A DNA stretch of 64,000 bases from Ursus arctos (taxonomy: Eukaryota > Chordata > Mammalia > Carnivora > Ursidae). The DNA lies in NCBI RefSeq assembly GCF_023065955.2, contig NW_026622797.1:54495689-54559688 (forward strand), given 5' to 3'. This document shows, one piece after another, positions 33,976-45,811 of the stretch; the first letter of the stretch is position 1, and each line of letters begins with the position of its first letter. The notes under the pieces are model-generated. The model had not been told where the DNA came from and did not search any database. It saw only the letters and a program-made list of their open reading frames with translations. The position numbers were made by a program, and so were the translations under genes.

Positions 33976-34179
33976 AAATTTTACTTTATTTATTTATTTG
34001 AGAGAAAGAGCAGGAGCAGGGAGCAGGGGGAGGGATAGAGGAAGAAGCGGGCTCCCCACTGAGCAGAGAGCCAGAGGCAAGGCTCCAGCCTCCAGGCTCC
34101 ATCACAGGATCCCAGAACCATCACCTGAGCCAAAGGTAGATGCTTAACTGCTTAACCGACTGAACCACCCAGGTGCCCC
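33976..34179 (-). mobile_element. Carnivore SINE (SINEC) with 10-bp internal duplication
   Basis: TTATTTATTTATTTGAGAGA, an AGCAGGGAGCAGGGGGAGGG body and a head ending GAACCACCCAGGTGCCCC identify it. A target-site duplication CA(T/C)ATTGTG(T/C)AATTTTT lies at 33959-33975 and 34180-34196 with two transitions. Inside the head, TGCTTAACTGCTTAACCGAC contains a local duplication of the CTTAAC segment of the internal promoter region. Confidence 0.94.
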
Positions 34180-34196
34180 CACATTGTGCAATTTTT

Positions 34197-35604
34197 GCAT
34201 CTATGTCTTAACTTTCATCTCATCATAGTGAAGTCATGGCTCAAATGCATGAGGCAACATGATTGTTGCTGATGAAAAAATAATTCCTAACCTTTTTTAA
34301 GATTTATTTCTGTTTAGCCATAGAATAAAAAGTTGCACTTAAGCCATCAGGCTTTCGTAGAACCTCTCCTTTAGGACATGAGTTATGACATTTGCTTATC
34401 CTGTGGTAGAACATACAGAAACCTAGCGGTCTTCTCTAACGTGGGCCTCTCAGCCCCTTGTTATATTTCAGAAATGTTCCCTATTATCTTGTCTGTTTCA
34501 TTTTTCCTTCCATCATAATTTCCATTTAAAATATTATTAAAAATTCTGATTTTATAATTAATGTAAGTTGACAGAATCTGTTTATTTGATAGCTATGCTG
34601 TTTCCTGACGTTCAAATATATATAGCAAGCAAATGCCCTTTTCCTCTTCCCCTTGACTTTAGAATTAGGCCTCATATAATGTGCCTTACAATTGACTAGT
34701 GTCTTTTCTTGTTGCAGTAATAATTTCTTATAATAATTACATAATTAAAAATTTCAATGATTTTCATAATTCTAGCAGTTTGTTACCTAGAAAATCGAAT
34801 GCTGCCAATTCTAAAAACATCACGAAGGTGTAATAACCACTTGGTATCATAAAAATGATTATAAGTTAATAAAGTCTATAGAACATAAATAGGGAGCTAT
34901 TGGGAAAAGAGAAACTGATGGACTGGAAATTAGATGCAGGAACCAGTTGTAATTAAGAGCTACTTTAAAAATAGCCAATTAGATAAGAGATCTTTCCATC
35001 TGAGAGTAGAAGCCAAAGCATTTATAAACTTTCTCATCAACTAAAAGTGGAAAGGCCACTATAACAATGAGAAAGAAACACACGTACGGAAGTGATTAAG
35101 GATCAGTATGTAGAAGACAGAAATGGTTAAGGTTAATTACTTTGATAATACCAAGCAACAGACCCAAAGATTTTTAACCCTATAGTGAACGCTATCTTTG
35201 AACTTTGTAGCTGTTTGTAGTTGCATCAACCCATTTATGAGTCTGATGAATATATTCATGCTTTATTTAGTTTATCTTTTTATTCCTTTGCTTGTTTGGA
35301 AAAACAAAAACAAAAACAAAAAACAGCCCTTTTTTATCTGTTTGCTATTTGGGCACTCAATATTTTATTTCTGTACTTTCTTTTGAGATACAACTTTCAG
35401 GCATACCTACAAGAAAACACAGCATGCTAAATTTGGCAACCAAGAGCTATTCTTATCCATCTGTTTACTTTAAAGTTGTAGATGTTGAAGATACTGCAAC
35501 TAATTTCTAACATTTTGAAAATCCAATCTTCTAATTATACTACTAGGTACATCAGTATACTGCATATGTTTGTATGTTGTTTTAGCAAAGTTTTCAAATT
35601 CATT
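34197..35604. other. Unassigned non-coding DNA
   Basis: About 1.4 kb, AT-rich, no gene. It includes an (AAAAAC)n run at about 35301-35323, which three overlapping open frames cross; those frames have no other protein signature. Confidence 0.42.
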
Positions 35605-35755
35605 GTCACTTGATCTTCACAAGAGCCCTTTGGATAAGCAGAACAGGTGTTGTTATCATTGTTTGACACAAAAATAAGGTAAAAAGAGGGAAAGTGTCTT
35701 GTCTGAAGATTCATAACAAATTATTTGGGAGGGCTCTAATTAGGTTTTATACCTT
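35605..35755 (+). mobile_element. MIR fossil (probable)
   Basis: CTTGATCTTCACAAGAGCCC, GTTGTTATCATTGTTTGACA and the region GAAAGTGTCTTGTCTGAAG match MIR segments (CTCACAACAACCCT, ATTATCATCCCCATTTTACA, AAGTAACTTGCCCAAGG). Confidence 0.65.
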
Positions 35756-36236
35756 CTCTGTTTTATTCAGTATCTTTAACATACTATTCTGTCATAAATT
35801 TTTTCATGCGTTCTTATAAGTTTCAACCATGTATTTATTTTATTCAAAATAACTTACAGAAAATTGAGCATGTAGACACGTATTCCACTATCAAAGATTT
35901 ACAATAAACTTTTTGCAAATCACTTTACTACCAAAACTTATTTCCTTAAATATTGCAGAACTTCAGCATTTATGTATGGTACTGTGGCACTATGTTTATT
36001 CTTTTCAAGCTGACTTCCAAAATATGAACTTCAAAAGGGCCTCCGAGTTTTATTTCCTCTCATAGCACATTGTGCAGATATTTGTGACTTCTAATCCATG
36101 GAACATTATGTTCTACCATAGTCTATTTTATATTTTATTTTGAACTCACAGAATGCTTGAGGAACCAATTAATTTGGACACATAAAATATGAGCAATAAA
36201 CCCCAACTCCAAATGGGAAATATGAGTTCTAGGGAT

Positions 36237-36383
36237 TATATATATATAATATATATATATATATTATATATATATAATATATATATAATATATAATATAT
36301 ATTATATATATATAATATATATATATTATATATATATAATATATATTATATATATATATAATATATATATATAATATATATAT
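36237..36383. repeat. Pure A/T dinucleotide-type tract, 147 bp
   Basis: Only A and T for 147 bases: (AT)n blocks broken regularly by TAATAT or ATTATA steps, so it is made of many short inverted repeats. Self-complementary along its whole length, it could extrude cruciforms and is expected to be length-variable and hard to assemble. The 61-codon open frame over it encodes only a low-complexity I/Y/N repeat. Confidence 0.97.
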
Positions 36384-36462
36384 GGGCATTGTTTTAAGCA
36401 GTTTATATAAGAGACTGCATAGTGGCTGTATTAAGCACTGAATTTCCTTCTAGCCAGATTAA

Positions 36463-36545
36463 AAAGGAAGAGAGATAGAAGGAGAAGGGGAGGGAAGGAG
36501 AGGAATAAAAGAAGGGAAGGAGAGAGAAGGAAAGAGAATGAAATG
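36463..36545 (+). repeat. Purine-rich (GGAA/GGAGA) low-complexity tract
   Basis: Nearly uninterrupted A and G, with AGGAGAAGGGGAGGGAAGGA as the densest part. It is low complexity and not coding. Confidence 0.85.
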
Positions 36546-36574
36546 CTATGTATCGTTTTTCAGATCTTACCATG

Positions 36575-36765
36575 TTCAAAGATTTGCATGCATTAATTCA
36601 TGTGATTGTCATAGTAGCCCTGTTAGGTAAGTTTTATTGAAGACCTTATTTTAAATAGGAGGAAACCGACACAGAATGGTGAAGTAACTTGCTCTGGGAT
36701 ACACAGCATAACTGTTACCACTGGGATTCTGACCCAGGAATCTGGCTTCAGAGACTGCAAGTTTA
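36575..36765 (+). mobile_element. MIR fossil
   Basis: GATTGTCATAGTAGCCCTGT, AGGAGGAAACCGACACAGAA, GTGAAGTAACTTGCTCTGGG, GGGATTCTGACCCAGGAATC and CTGGCTTCAGAG follow the MIR core and 3' half closely. Confidence 0.85.
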
Positions 36766-37263
36766 ACTATTTATTTAGGCATAATGCTGTTTCTGCAGTG
36801 GAAAATTCCCTTGTCAGAAAGTAGAAAACCAGTTCCTCAGGAGACGGTTTTTCCTGGCACTAAGTACTTATACATTTATTAAGTGGGACCTTGTATGAAC
36901 ACATATGCAAAATTCTCAATAACAGCTTGAGTGCAAAAAGAATATTTCATGACTGTTCACTAGAGTCATTAAAAGAATCTGAAGTCAAAATCCAGATAAG
37001 TAAATTGTTAAGTGTTCTCTGTGGTTAATCAGAAAAAAATAAAAAGAATATTAACTTGGCTTCTAATGTCTCTGCTTGGAGCCATTGAGTCAGAAAAACA
37101 AAATAAAATATACATTGATGGTGGTTTTGAGACCAGAGCCATCACACAGTCTTGGTTTCCTCTGAACACTTAACAGTGTCATCATTCATTGTTGGTATTT
37201 GGTATGGACTCAGGTTAAATTTGACTACTGACCTTGCCTCATAGCAAGTATAGAGTAGCCTTC
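36766..37263. other. Unassigned non-coding DNA
   Basis: No repeat or gene recognised. Confidence 0.4.
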
Positions 37264-37280
37264 AAAAGGAGTTAAGAATT

Positions 37281-37489
37281 GGGGTGCCTCAGTGGCTCAT
37301 TCAGTTAAGCGTACAACTCTTGATTTCAGCTCAGGTCATGATCTCAGGGTCATGAGATTGATACCATGTAGGCTCTGCCCTGGGCATGGAGCCTGCTTAA
37401 GATTCTTTCTCTCCCTCTCCCTCTGCCCGCCTTTCCAGCCCCGCTTGCTCTCTCTCCCTCTCTCTCTCTCTCTCTCTCGAAGAGAAAGA
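37281..37489 (+). mobile_element. Carnivore SINE (SINEC) ending in a (CT)n microsatellite
   Basis: The head GGGGTGCCTCAGTGGCTCAT is followed by TTCAGCTCAGGTCATGATCT, a CT-rich body and a (CT)n run at about 37446-37478, then CGAAGAGAAAG instead of the usual AATAAATAAA. A 16-bp target-site duplication, AAAAGGAGTTAAGAAT against AAAAGGAGTTAGGAAT, lies at 37264-37279 and 37490-37505. The 69-codon open frame is SINE sequence. Confidence 0.94.
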
Positions 37490-37515
37490 AAAAGGAGTTA
37501 GGAATCATTTTACCA

Positions 37516-38091
37516 TGTCAGAATACATCCCCTCTGACTCTAAGCTTGCTTGTCTTCTACCAGGTAATTTCTTCACCTCAGTGAATTGGCAGGCTGAGTA
37601 TCCATGTGCTGATAGGTCACATAAAGCAGCTAATCAAGAACACCTTCACGTTCCTCTCAGCACGATTGAATTTTGGACTGATTTCTTCCTGACTATAGGC
37701 CCCTGATCTCCCTTTTCTTAGAGCATTTACTTTAGAAAACTTGTGACCTGTAAATTCTTCCACTGTTCCTTTGACATGTCAATCTTCTACAACCCAGGAA
37801 TGCCTTTCTCAAGGACCTGGGGGTCATCTCTATGGAAAGCAACCATCAGGAAAAGTGTCTCCCAATCTCTGTGGGAGGGGAGAAGCCTAATTCCAAGAAG
37901 CACCAGTTTACAAACATGGGCGATCAAATCACGTTGTCCAGTCTTGCCTCTAATGTCCTCCAGTACTTTTCCACTAGCTCACTCCAGTACTTAAAAACTT
38001 TCAGATTTGAGGTCTTCTTCCTTATTGCAATAGTCCTGAATAAACTCTTCCTTTTCTGTTTAGCTCCATCTGGTACAATTATTCTTTGACA
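37516..38091 (+). mobile_element. LTR of an endogenous retrovirus-type element, near complete
   Basis: The ends TGTCAGAATA and TATTCTTTGACA are imperfect inverted repeats, as LTR ends are. A polyadenylation signal AATAAACTC lies at 38039. The block at 37715-37860 matches the LTR fragment at 17985-18240. No gag, pol or env frame flanks it. No matching target-site duplication was found (TACCA on the left, TTGTT on the right), so the true ends may differ slightly. MER34-like is my guess at family. Confidence 0.6.
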
Positions 38092-39484
38092 TTGTTCAGC
38101 TCCATGGGTAATTGTTGAGGCCATTTTCTTCATCTTCCAAGAGGAAAGACTTCATAGTTGTAGCTCAGGCAGAGAAGGGTCTTCTAGGTCCATGTTGTGT
38201 ATGTGTGGTGAGGGAGGCACCACTGGCTATTTTAATCAATGCTTCTTGAAAACCTAGAAATTGAAGAAAACTGGCTGTTGTTTCCACAGGAAATATTACA
38301 AGTAAAGTTGGACTTTAGGACATTTTACAAGCATTCTGAAATTTTTTTCCATTTAATTGTGTCTTAAAAGTATAAACATGTTTTTCTTAACTCCAGTATT
38401 TACCCCCATCTTACATTATATTGATGGTGGGTGTGAGACTAGAGCCAAATTATTCTGTGGCATATATTTGTTTTTCAAGGACATTCCATGATATTATTAG
38501 AAAAAAAAGTATTTCCTTACTTGAGTGAAATTTTACTATATCCTTTATTGTGATTCAAGTATGGAACAATATAAAAGAATGTTAAGATTTTTTTCAATCT
38601 TCAAAATCTCCTACCCTAAATAGAAAACCATAATATTTAATTGCCAAGATTATCATTATGCCGTATAACCTTCTTTCCTTAACTGATTACAAATTTTGTT
38701 TATCACTATTTTTTACTACCACTATGACTATTATTATACTTTATTACTGATCAATGTTCCATGTCTATTTTTTAAAATACAGATTCAAATGCTTAAAAGT
38801 TACGTGTCTTGAAGTGCAAATAAAACTTATAAAGCCTTTCTATGGCCTAGCACATGAGGCACAGAAAGAAAACTATTGAATAATATGAAGTATTTCTAGA
38901 TAACGTTCTAAAGTAAGATAACATCACAATATGGAAAAGTATATTCACATCGCCAAGGAACATTTGGATAAAATTTCAGTGACTATAAGTGGTTTCTACC
39001 CTGGCCTCTGGTTCCAAAGATTTGTCTTTATTACTCACTCCATCTAGAGCTCATCTCGGGCTGTGGACCCCTATTTCCCATCTCAGCTGCAACCTCCATT
39101 ATCTCTGAGCTACCCTGTGGTTCTTTCTGACCATTCTTTCTTGATCCAGGATTACTGATCTCACCATCACCAGATACTCTTCACATCACAGATTCCCTTC
39201 TTCTTCAGCTCTGTAGTTATAAAACTGCCCTGCTGCCTGACCCATGTGAACCATTTGGAGTTGATTACCCTGCTTTGCCAGCTTCTATTCTTTGGTTGCC
39301 TCTGGACAAATAGAAGCAATATTAGTAAGATAGTATTCCAGAAGTTGGAGCGAGATGGTGTTAGAACAGGAGTAACTAGGAAGGGAAAATGTGGAGGATG
39401 GTTAATGAGAAGAAAAAAGAGACATTTTCTACCCCCTCCTACCACCTCCTGATGGTCTAATATGATCAGATTTTCTCCTGCTGA
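38092..39484. other. Unassigned non-coding DNA
   Basis: About 1.4 kb, no repeat named. A 110-codon minus-strand open frame (39167-39499) has no recognisable domain and overlaps a plus-strand frame of 68 codons; both look like chance. Confidence 0.42.
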
Positions 39485-39620
39485 TTTTATTGGCTGCATA
39501 GTCTTCTGTGAAGATACTTTATTGTTTATCTAGCCATTATATTGTTGCTGAGCTTTTAGACTTTTCTAATGTCTAATTTTTAAGCATGATGTGGACAGAA
39601 TCATTGTTAAGCTTTTCCTT
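39485..39620 (-). mobile_element. Old L1 fragment, minus orientation (tentative)
   Basis: TTGGCTGCATAGTCTTCTGTG, then TTATCTAGCCATTATATTG, matches the complement of the L1 stretch around CAATGGAATACTATGCAGCC. Short and diverged. Confidence 0.45.
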
Positions 39621-41257
39621 CATTTTCCTTAAAATATATAAAATCAATATATAAATGAAACCAAGTGTACTTGATATCTGAGACTCTTATTTTCATCCAT
39701 CCCAAGAGAAACTTTGACCAGCCTCTCACATCAGTGTGTTAGAATCAACCATATGAAATGCTTAATGGTCAAATATATTTGGCCATTAAAAACTGTGGTT
39801 TTATATGGTTCCATCTGATGTGTATCATTGTGCACAAAATAACAATAATATACTTTGTCCATTTTTGTCTGGCTTATTTGTACTTATTTATTTGTAAAAA
39901 TTATTTGGAAAGTCCATTCTCACACTAAATCACATAAATATTTGCCCATTTTTAAAATTAATTTATGATTCATATCCATGAACATAATTCTTTAGATTTT
40001 TTTAAAAATGCATTTTGGGGTATGGGGTGTGGTACCTTATTATTCTTTTATTTTTTAGAAATAGTTACTATGGTAAGGTTTACCTACTATCCATTCTTTT
40101 CCCACTAATTTTAAATGCCATGTTTACTTATATGAAACTATAAACTATATTAGGGTTTCTGTCCTAAATATAGAGCTTAAAAGATTCTGGGAGAAGGGTG
40201 AGGGCCTTTCAATGTTAATTTCAAGTTTTTGCTGAGAGTAAGAAGTCCTTTGGTTGAAACAAGACACATGGGCCAATTAATTCTCAATTAATTTATTGCA
40301 TAATCAACTCAAACATTGATTAATTTTCACCCAGGAAGTACTCTCTTCATAACCCTACGAAATTTGAAAAGGAAGGAAAAGGCGAAATAATACAACTAGC
40401 AGTTTCAAGAAACAACTGAAAATTCTTTTTCTTTCTGCTTCTTTCTGTTTAAACTTTTGTGTTTTTCAGTGTCTTTCTGACTCATTTCTTTGTCATATTA
40501 TGACTTCTAACACCAGTTAAGCTACCTTATTATTTTTTGAAGTAGAAAACTGATATAATTTTTTTCAGAAAAAAAGTTAAAATATCTTCAAAATAGTCTT
40601 AAGAAAACCTTAGAGGTGGAATGAAGTTATACAAAGATATCTCAACTAGTCCATGAGTCATTTTATATTTTATTGACATTCAAGGGAGGAAGTGAAAAGC
40701 ATCACATGGTGTTCAGTCAGGAAAATGAAGGTTTAATAAGTGATCCAGAATTTTTCTCTTTTCAACCATGAGAGTTGCAGAACTGTACTTATGTTCGTTT
40801 TTACAAGTTAGAACAATGCAGTTCACTTAGCAAGTCCACTGGAAATTCTTCAGTAATATATTTGGCTTGTGAGGATAATAATTGCATATTTCAGTGGTGG
40901 GTTTATAATTATGTATCATTTTAGTTGTCAAAAAATTTAAATCAATTATGGCATAATATCCTGAAGCATTTGACAGACTGCTGTTGAGATCATTGGGGTA
41001 GAAATAGGTCCCATATTTGGTGCTATAGAAATTGGCCACAAAGAAACAAGTTGTGTTTTCTGAGAAAATCTGTTTAGAATTTTTCTTAAATGTTAAGATG
41101 GAAACACGGGAGAGTTACTGTATTTGTACCAGTGCAACCCATCTTTAATCTTACCGAACCAATGCCCCGAAGACATGAATTTGGGTGGGGGGGGAGCAAC
41201 TACCAAAGAGGACATTGGTAATAAATAATGTTGTCGGAGAGAAAGTAGAGATAGATC
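39621..41257. other. Unassigned AT-rich DNA
   Basis: About 1.6 kb with no gene and no repeat I can name. Confidence 0.4.
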
Positions 41258-41265
41258 CTCTGCAC

Positions 41266-41595
41266 CAGGCGTGGCCAAGCCCTTTCTGTAAAGGGCTAAG
41301 TAGTAAGTAAAATTCTGTAAAGGGCTAAGTAGGCTTTTTAGGTCACGTGATCTCTATCCCAGCTGCTCCACTCTCACTGTGGTGTGAAAGTGGTCAAAGA
41401 CAATGCAGAACTGTGTTCCCATAAAACTCAAGTGAGGGACACGGAAATTTGAATCTCTAGTGATTTTCACTTCTCACACCCTTTGATTTGTTGGGTTTTT
41501 TTTTTCAACCATTTAAGAAACAGTCTTGGCTTGGGAGCCATATAAAAACAGCTACAGCTAGATTTGGCCTGGGGGCACGAGTTTGCTGACCCCTA
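41266..41595. mobile_element. hAT-Charlie-type non-autonomous DNA transposon
   Basis: The left end CAGGCGTGGCCAAGCCC with TTTCTGTAAAGGGC and the right end GAGTTTGCTGACCCCTA match the family with ends CAGGGGTCGGCAAAC...GTTTGCCGACCCCTG. An 8-bp target-site duplication, CTCTGCAC at 41258-41265 against TTTTACAC at 41596-41603, differs only by transitions, as expected for an old hAT insertion. A 29-bp unit is tandemly duplicated inside: TTCTGTAAAGGGCTAAGTAG at 41284-41303 and 41313-41332. Confidence 0.85.
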
Positions 41596-41603
41596 TTTTA
41601 CAC

Positions 41604-43353
41604 AATAAAATTAGATGAGAGTTTCCGGTAAGTAGAATGGAATTCTCCAAGGTAGAACCTTTGAGGCATTTTCAGTCTACCAGGGAGCAATCTCAAGTAT
41701 TTAAATTTAGAATTTTAAACATCAAGTATCTGGAATAAGTGGAAATTGCATCGAAAAGAAGCAAAATAGGAGGGAAACACCCAATCATATGAGTGTGATT
41801 TGTTGTAATTAAGAAATGACAAGAACAATTATATCCTTTATCAAGTGAAGCGGGAATCAATACACATGTCCCTAAATCTAAGATTATCTATCTATATAAA
41901 GGCATGTGGTTAAATAAGTTTATTATCTGGCTTACTCACGTAAATCTCACTTTATTGCATTGATCTGGGGAATTGGGGCTATGGAGTTCTTACACTTCTC
42001 CATTTCACTTTGCAGATATTGAAAATTAATAGCTTCATTTGCTTCTATACTTAAAAAACAAGGTAATGCTAGAACTTCATTGTAACTGTCCTTCATAAAA
42101 GAGAAAAAAATAGTTGCAATATATTGATTCAACATATGTTTAATGTCTACTTTGTGGTGTGCGCTACACTAAGCAGTGGGATTAGAATGATAATACTGGT
42201 GGCAAGAGTTTTTATTTGGTCTGTGTCAAGACAGACATTAATGGAAGTGGCGATAACAACATTGTTTTGAACTTCAGAAAAATCTCACGTTAATTAAAAG
42301 GGTCCCCTTGGACATCATTGTAGTTATTAGATTAGCTAATATGATGGACTTATTCAGCTGCACTACATGCATTTTATAATACTTATATGACATTGATAAA
42401 CTAATGAAATGAATTGAAAAATGCAAATTATTCTGCATACTCAGGGTATGGGAACAATTTGCTTACCAAGTTATAAATAGAAGGATATTTCGCTAACATC
42501 CTTCTGGACAAATAAATGCTGTATTGAAGGGGCTGTGACTGGTTCCCATAAAAATGCATTAAAATTTCAGTGCCTGCTTGGGACATGTTTCAATCTGCCC
42601 TGCAATATTTCAGAAGGTCATAAAAAGAAACTTTTTGAAATATGATATAGAAGGCAACATATAATCAAAAATAAGCTCAGGGCATCGGTCATTGAAATAA
42701 AAATGAGTAAGGAAGAGGATCAAAATTGAAAATTATGTGTTGGCTTTCTCCAAGAAGAAATTCATGAAATCATATTTATGTTTAAATCCATGTTTAATTT
42801 TAAGATAATTTTCAAGGGGGCGAGAAAAGTCCTAGCATCTTAATTTCTAGTAAGTGCTCCAGGTAAAACTTACCATTAAATAACTTTAGCTCATTTTTGC
42901 CCACATGGTCATTGTATGAAGGTCTTACAGAGACCCCTCCTTCCCCATGGAAAAATCCCTCAAACTGAAACTCCTTTCCTATAGGCCCCACCTATTCAGT
43001 CTCCCCAGTCTGCATATCCACCCCTCCCCCAACTCCAATGCACAACAGTAACCTGGGAACAAAAGGAGGCATTCAAAGTAGCAGGAAATTTTATATGATT
43101 TAGAATTGAATAGGATATTGCAGATTATCTTCTCAGGATCTTCTAAATGTGACAGATTATCAGAGGATCTACTGAACAAAAAGTATACACATAAAAATTA
43201 AAACCTGCATTTTATAACATACTTCCCTGGCAAAGGATTAGCAAAGTTTGGGAATCATTGCTACAACCAAGCTATAAAGTGCTGCTAATTTACCTGGATG
43301 GAGTTGATTAGCTCACATCTAGATGAAGAGGGTGAGGAGGTGAGCTGCTCTAC
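41604..43353. other. Unassigned non-coding DNA
   Basis: About 1.75 kb. 42125-42210 has a TATGTTTAATGTCTACTTTG segment that faintly recalls the old repeat at 3525. Otherwise no repeat or gene is recognised. Confidence 0.42.
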
Positions 43354-43369
43354 AGAAAAGCTATCCTTT

Positions 43370-43583
43370 GGGGCACCTGGGTGGCTCAGTCGGTTAAGCA
43401 TCTGCCTTTGGCTCAGGTCCTGATCCCAGGGTCCTGGGATGGAGCCCCTCATCAGGCTCCCTGCTCAGTAAGGAATCTGCTTCTTTACTCTCCTCCTGGC
43501 TTATGCTCTTGCTCTCTCACTCTCTCTCTCCCTGTCTCTCTCTCTCTCAAATAAATAAATAAAATCTTAAGAAAAAAAGAAAA
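43370..43583 (+). mobile_element. Carnivore SINE (SINEC)
   Basis: The head GGGGCACCTGGGTGGCTCAG, GGTTAAGCATCTGCCTTTGG, a CT-rich body with (CT)n and an AAATAAATAAATAAAATCTT tail define it. A perfect 16-bp target-site duplication, AGAAAAGCTATCCTTT, lies at 43354-43369 and 43584-43599. Confidence 0.96.
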
Positions 43584-43659
43584 AGAAAAGCTATCCTTTG
43601 AAGGGGCTTGAAACATGAAAAAAATTTCAGTGGGAAAATGTAAGCACTGCATTGAATGC

Positions 43660-43825
43660 TGGGGTTGACTGAGCATCTGCAGTGTGCCAGGCATTGTGCC
43701 TAGCATATGCACATTTCATTGAAGACTCACCAAAAAATAATGAGTTAAGTACTGTTGTCATCCACATTATTTTGATGGAGAGGGTCAGTGACTTGATCTA
43801 GGGGACAGAGCTTGTTGCCGGTAGC
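43660..43825 (+). mobile_element. MIR fossil
   Basis: TGAGCATCTGCAGTGTGCCAG, GGCATTGTGCCTAGCATATG, ATTTTGATGGAGAGGGTCAG and GTGACTTGATCTAGGGG match the MIR consensus order. It lies just downstream of the SINE at 43370. Confidence 0.75.
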
Positions 43826-45796
43826 AACACAACAGAAAGGCTGGTTTGGTTAAACAGTGTGCTAGTTCTCTATCAGCAAACGCCAGGCTTGAGGGGCAAC
43901 TTGAGTAAGCTTCCCTTGGCTTGTCCTGTCCCTCATTCTCTCAGGGGGAAGTGGCAAGGACAGAGAAACCCATTCCAGGAACTGAGGGGTGACAGGAGCA
44001 AATTGTAAATCTCTCATTCGCTGCCCTCTCTATGGCCTTGTCCTCACTCTTGTCTCCTGTAACTTCTTTCATTGTGCTGATTTTGCCTCTCTCCCATTGG
44101 AAGCAGCACGTGACTGATAGAGCCAAGTGTGCCCCGCTGTCCCAAGTGTGCCCTAAACAAGCCAGGGAAGACCCGGGTGTGACAAGGAGAGAGAGCACGT
44201 GTTTTTCAAACTTCTTTAACAGGGTCCTCAAGCAAGAACACTTGGAGACCATCACTACGGTTTAGGCAAAGATGATTTTCCTGATTTATGGAGCAATAAC
44301 ACAAAAGGAGTTGGCAGAGGGGTTGGAGAAAGCCTAGTAATAATAAAAAGGGAGTGCTTGGTTTGAATGTCCCTCTATCGACATCCCTTCGAGGTCTGTG
44401 AAGGCAGCCAACTCTAAACCTGGAGACCTTCACTGTGAGGAAAAAAATGGCATAAACTGTGCTTAGTTGGAAGGCTTTTACTTTTCTGTTTAATGCTAAA
44501 AATAGAATGACCAAATGATAAATTAATATAAGATCATAAATTGCAGATAAATATAAGAATAAGAGGTGAGTCAAAATTATCTGCTTTATTGAAGTAGCAA
44601 GAATAGAGAGAGGTGTTTATAAAAACAACTCTTTCTACAATTGGTTTCCTAGTATTAGATTTTCTTGTTTGGAAAGATATTTTCTTTTCCAGTAGTAAAG
44701 CTCAATTAGTGTGTTTGTGTGTGGGGAGGGTTGAGGAGTTTTGTTTTTTTTTTTCACAAGGAAAGAACTCTAATGTTGTTTTCTGCTCACTTTGTTCATT
44801 TATTTTTGATGTTCAAAACTAATTTCTTCCTCAACAGGCAATCTTCGGCTGGAATATCCCTGTTGACCTCTGTCTTCGGTTTTGTGTTAAAATGTTTGTG
44901 TGCCATTTTTTTAAGTTCACAAGTCTAATTTTCTCCCCAGAGGGTGTTCACAGTTTCTTCAAAGACTTCAGTGCTTATCTGTTGTTTGAGGTTTTCTTTG
45001 ACAGGGCTCACACGTTTTGCCTTCAAGGTCTCCCCTGGTCAGCTCAATGAGGAAAGGGAGACCCCGAGTAAGTTTGCTCTGAACTGACTGCTGTTAATTA
45101 GGGACGTTAGAACCCAGTACATTTCACTCTGCTGTTTTCACTTCTGATAGTTCACCCAATATCTAAATTGGAAGCAGCAGGTGTCTGATCTGAAAATAAA
45201 TATATTTTTCCTCTTTTTGATCTCAACCTTTTTAACTTAGAGATGATAGCACTAAAAATACAATTTATTTTTTTTAAAGCAGATTCTAGAATGTTATAAG
45301 CTGTGATAGGACTCTGCTGAATGAGATCAGAGAAGCCCATATCCTCATTAATAGGAGGCTTAATTTTCCAGATTTGTAATCCGGGAACAATTTTGGCTCA
45401 ATTCTGTATAGCTCATACTCCAGTAATATTCTTTCTATTTTATGGATGATTAAAAAGGTCAATTATAAAAACAAAATCAAAACAAAACCAAAAAAATAGG
45501 GACCTCTAGTACTCTGCACATACTTCCCCAAGGGCAGGCATGTACCCTCATAGCTCAGGCCTACTCTCAGCCTTATAAATGTCAGGACCAGCCTTACCAT
45601 GCCCATTATTTACTTGTGTGGGGCCACCATGTTATCCCTTGTCCGACAGACTCTAATCCCCGGAGAGCTCTGTGCAATGGCTCGAACCACTCTCACTGTG
45701 CTTTTGGAAGTTATGGCCTGTATCTTGCTCTTCTGTGCCATTCCCTCACCTTCTTGCTCTGCTTTCTTGAAACCTGTTTCCTCTGAGACACTGCTT
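43826..45796. other. Unassigned non-coding DNA
   Basis: About 2 kb, with a more GC-balanced part at 43900-44420 that includes GTGTGCCCCGCTGTCCC followed by a repeat of AAGTGTGCCC (about 44126-44153). The minus-strand open frames of 104 and 122 codons (43941-44255, 44206-44574) have no recognisable domain. No gene can be supported. Confidence 0.42.
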
Positions 45797-45811
45797 TCCT
45801 ATATCACTATT

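Noticed and set aside
36189..36374. Open frame of I, Y and N repeats
   Set aside because: Produced by the A/T dinucleotide tract.
37105..38445. Apparent repeat of an ATTGATGGTGG...GAGAC(C/T)AGAGCCA phrase on both sides of the LTR (about 37113 and 38419)
   Set aside because: Similarity is limited to about 30 bases and does not continue; too short to call a duplication and not positioned as a target-site duplication.
44206..44574. 122-codon minus-strand open frame, hydrophobic in parts
   Set aside because: No recognised family; overlaps other open frames on both strands; hydrophobicity follows from T-rich codons.
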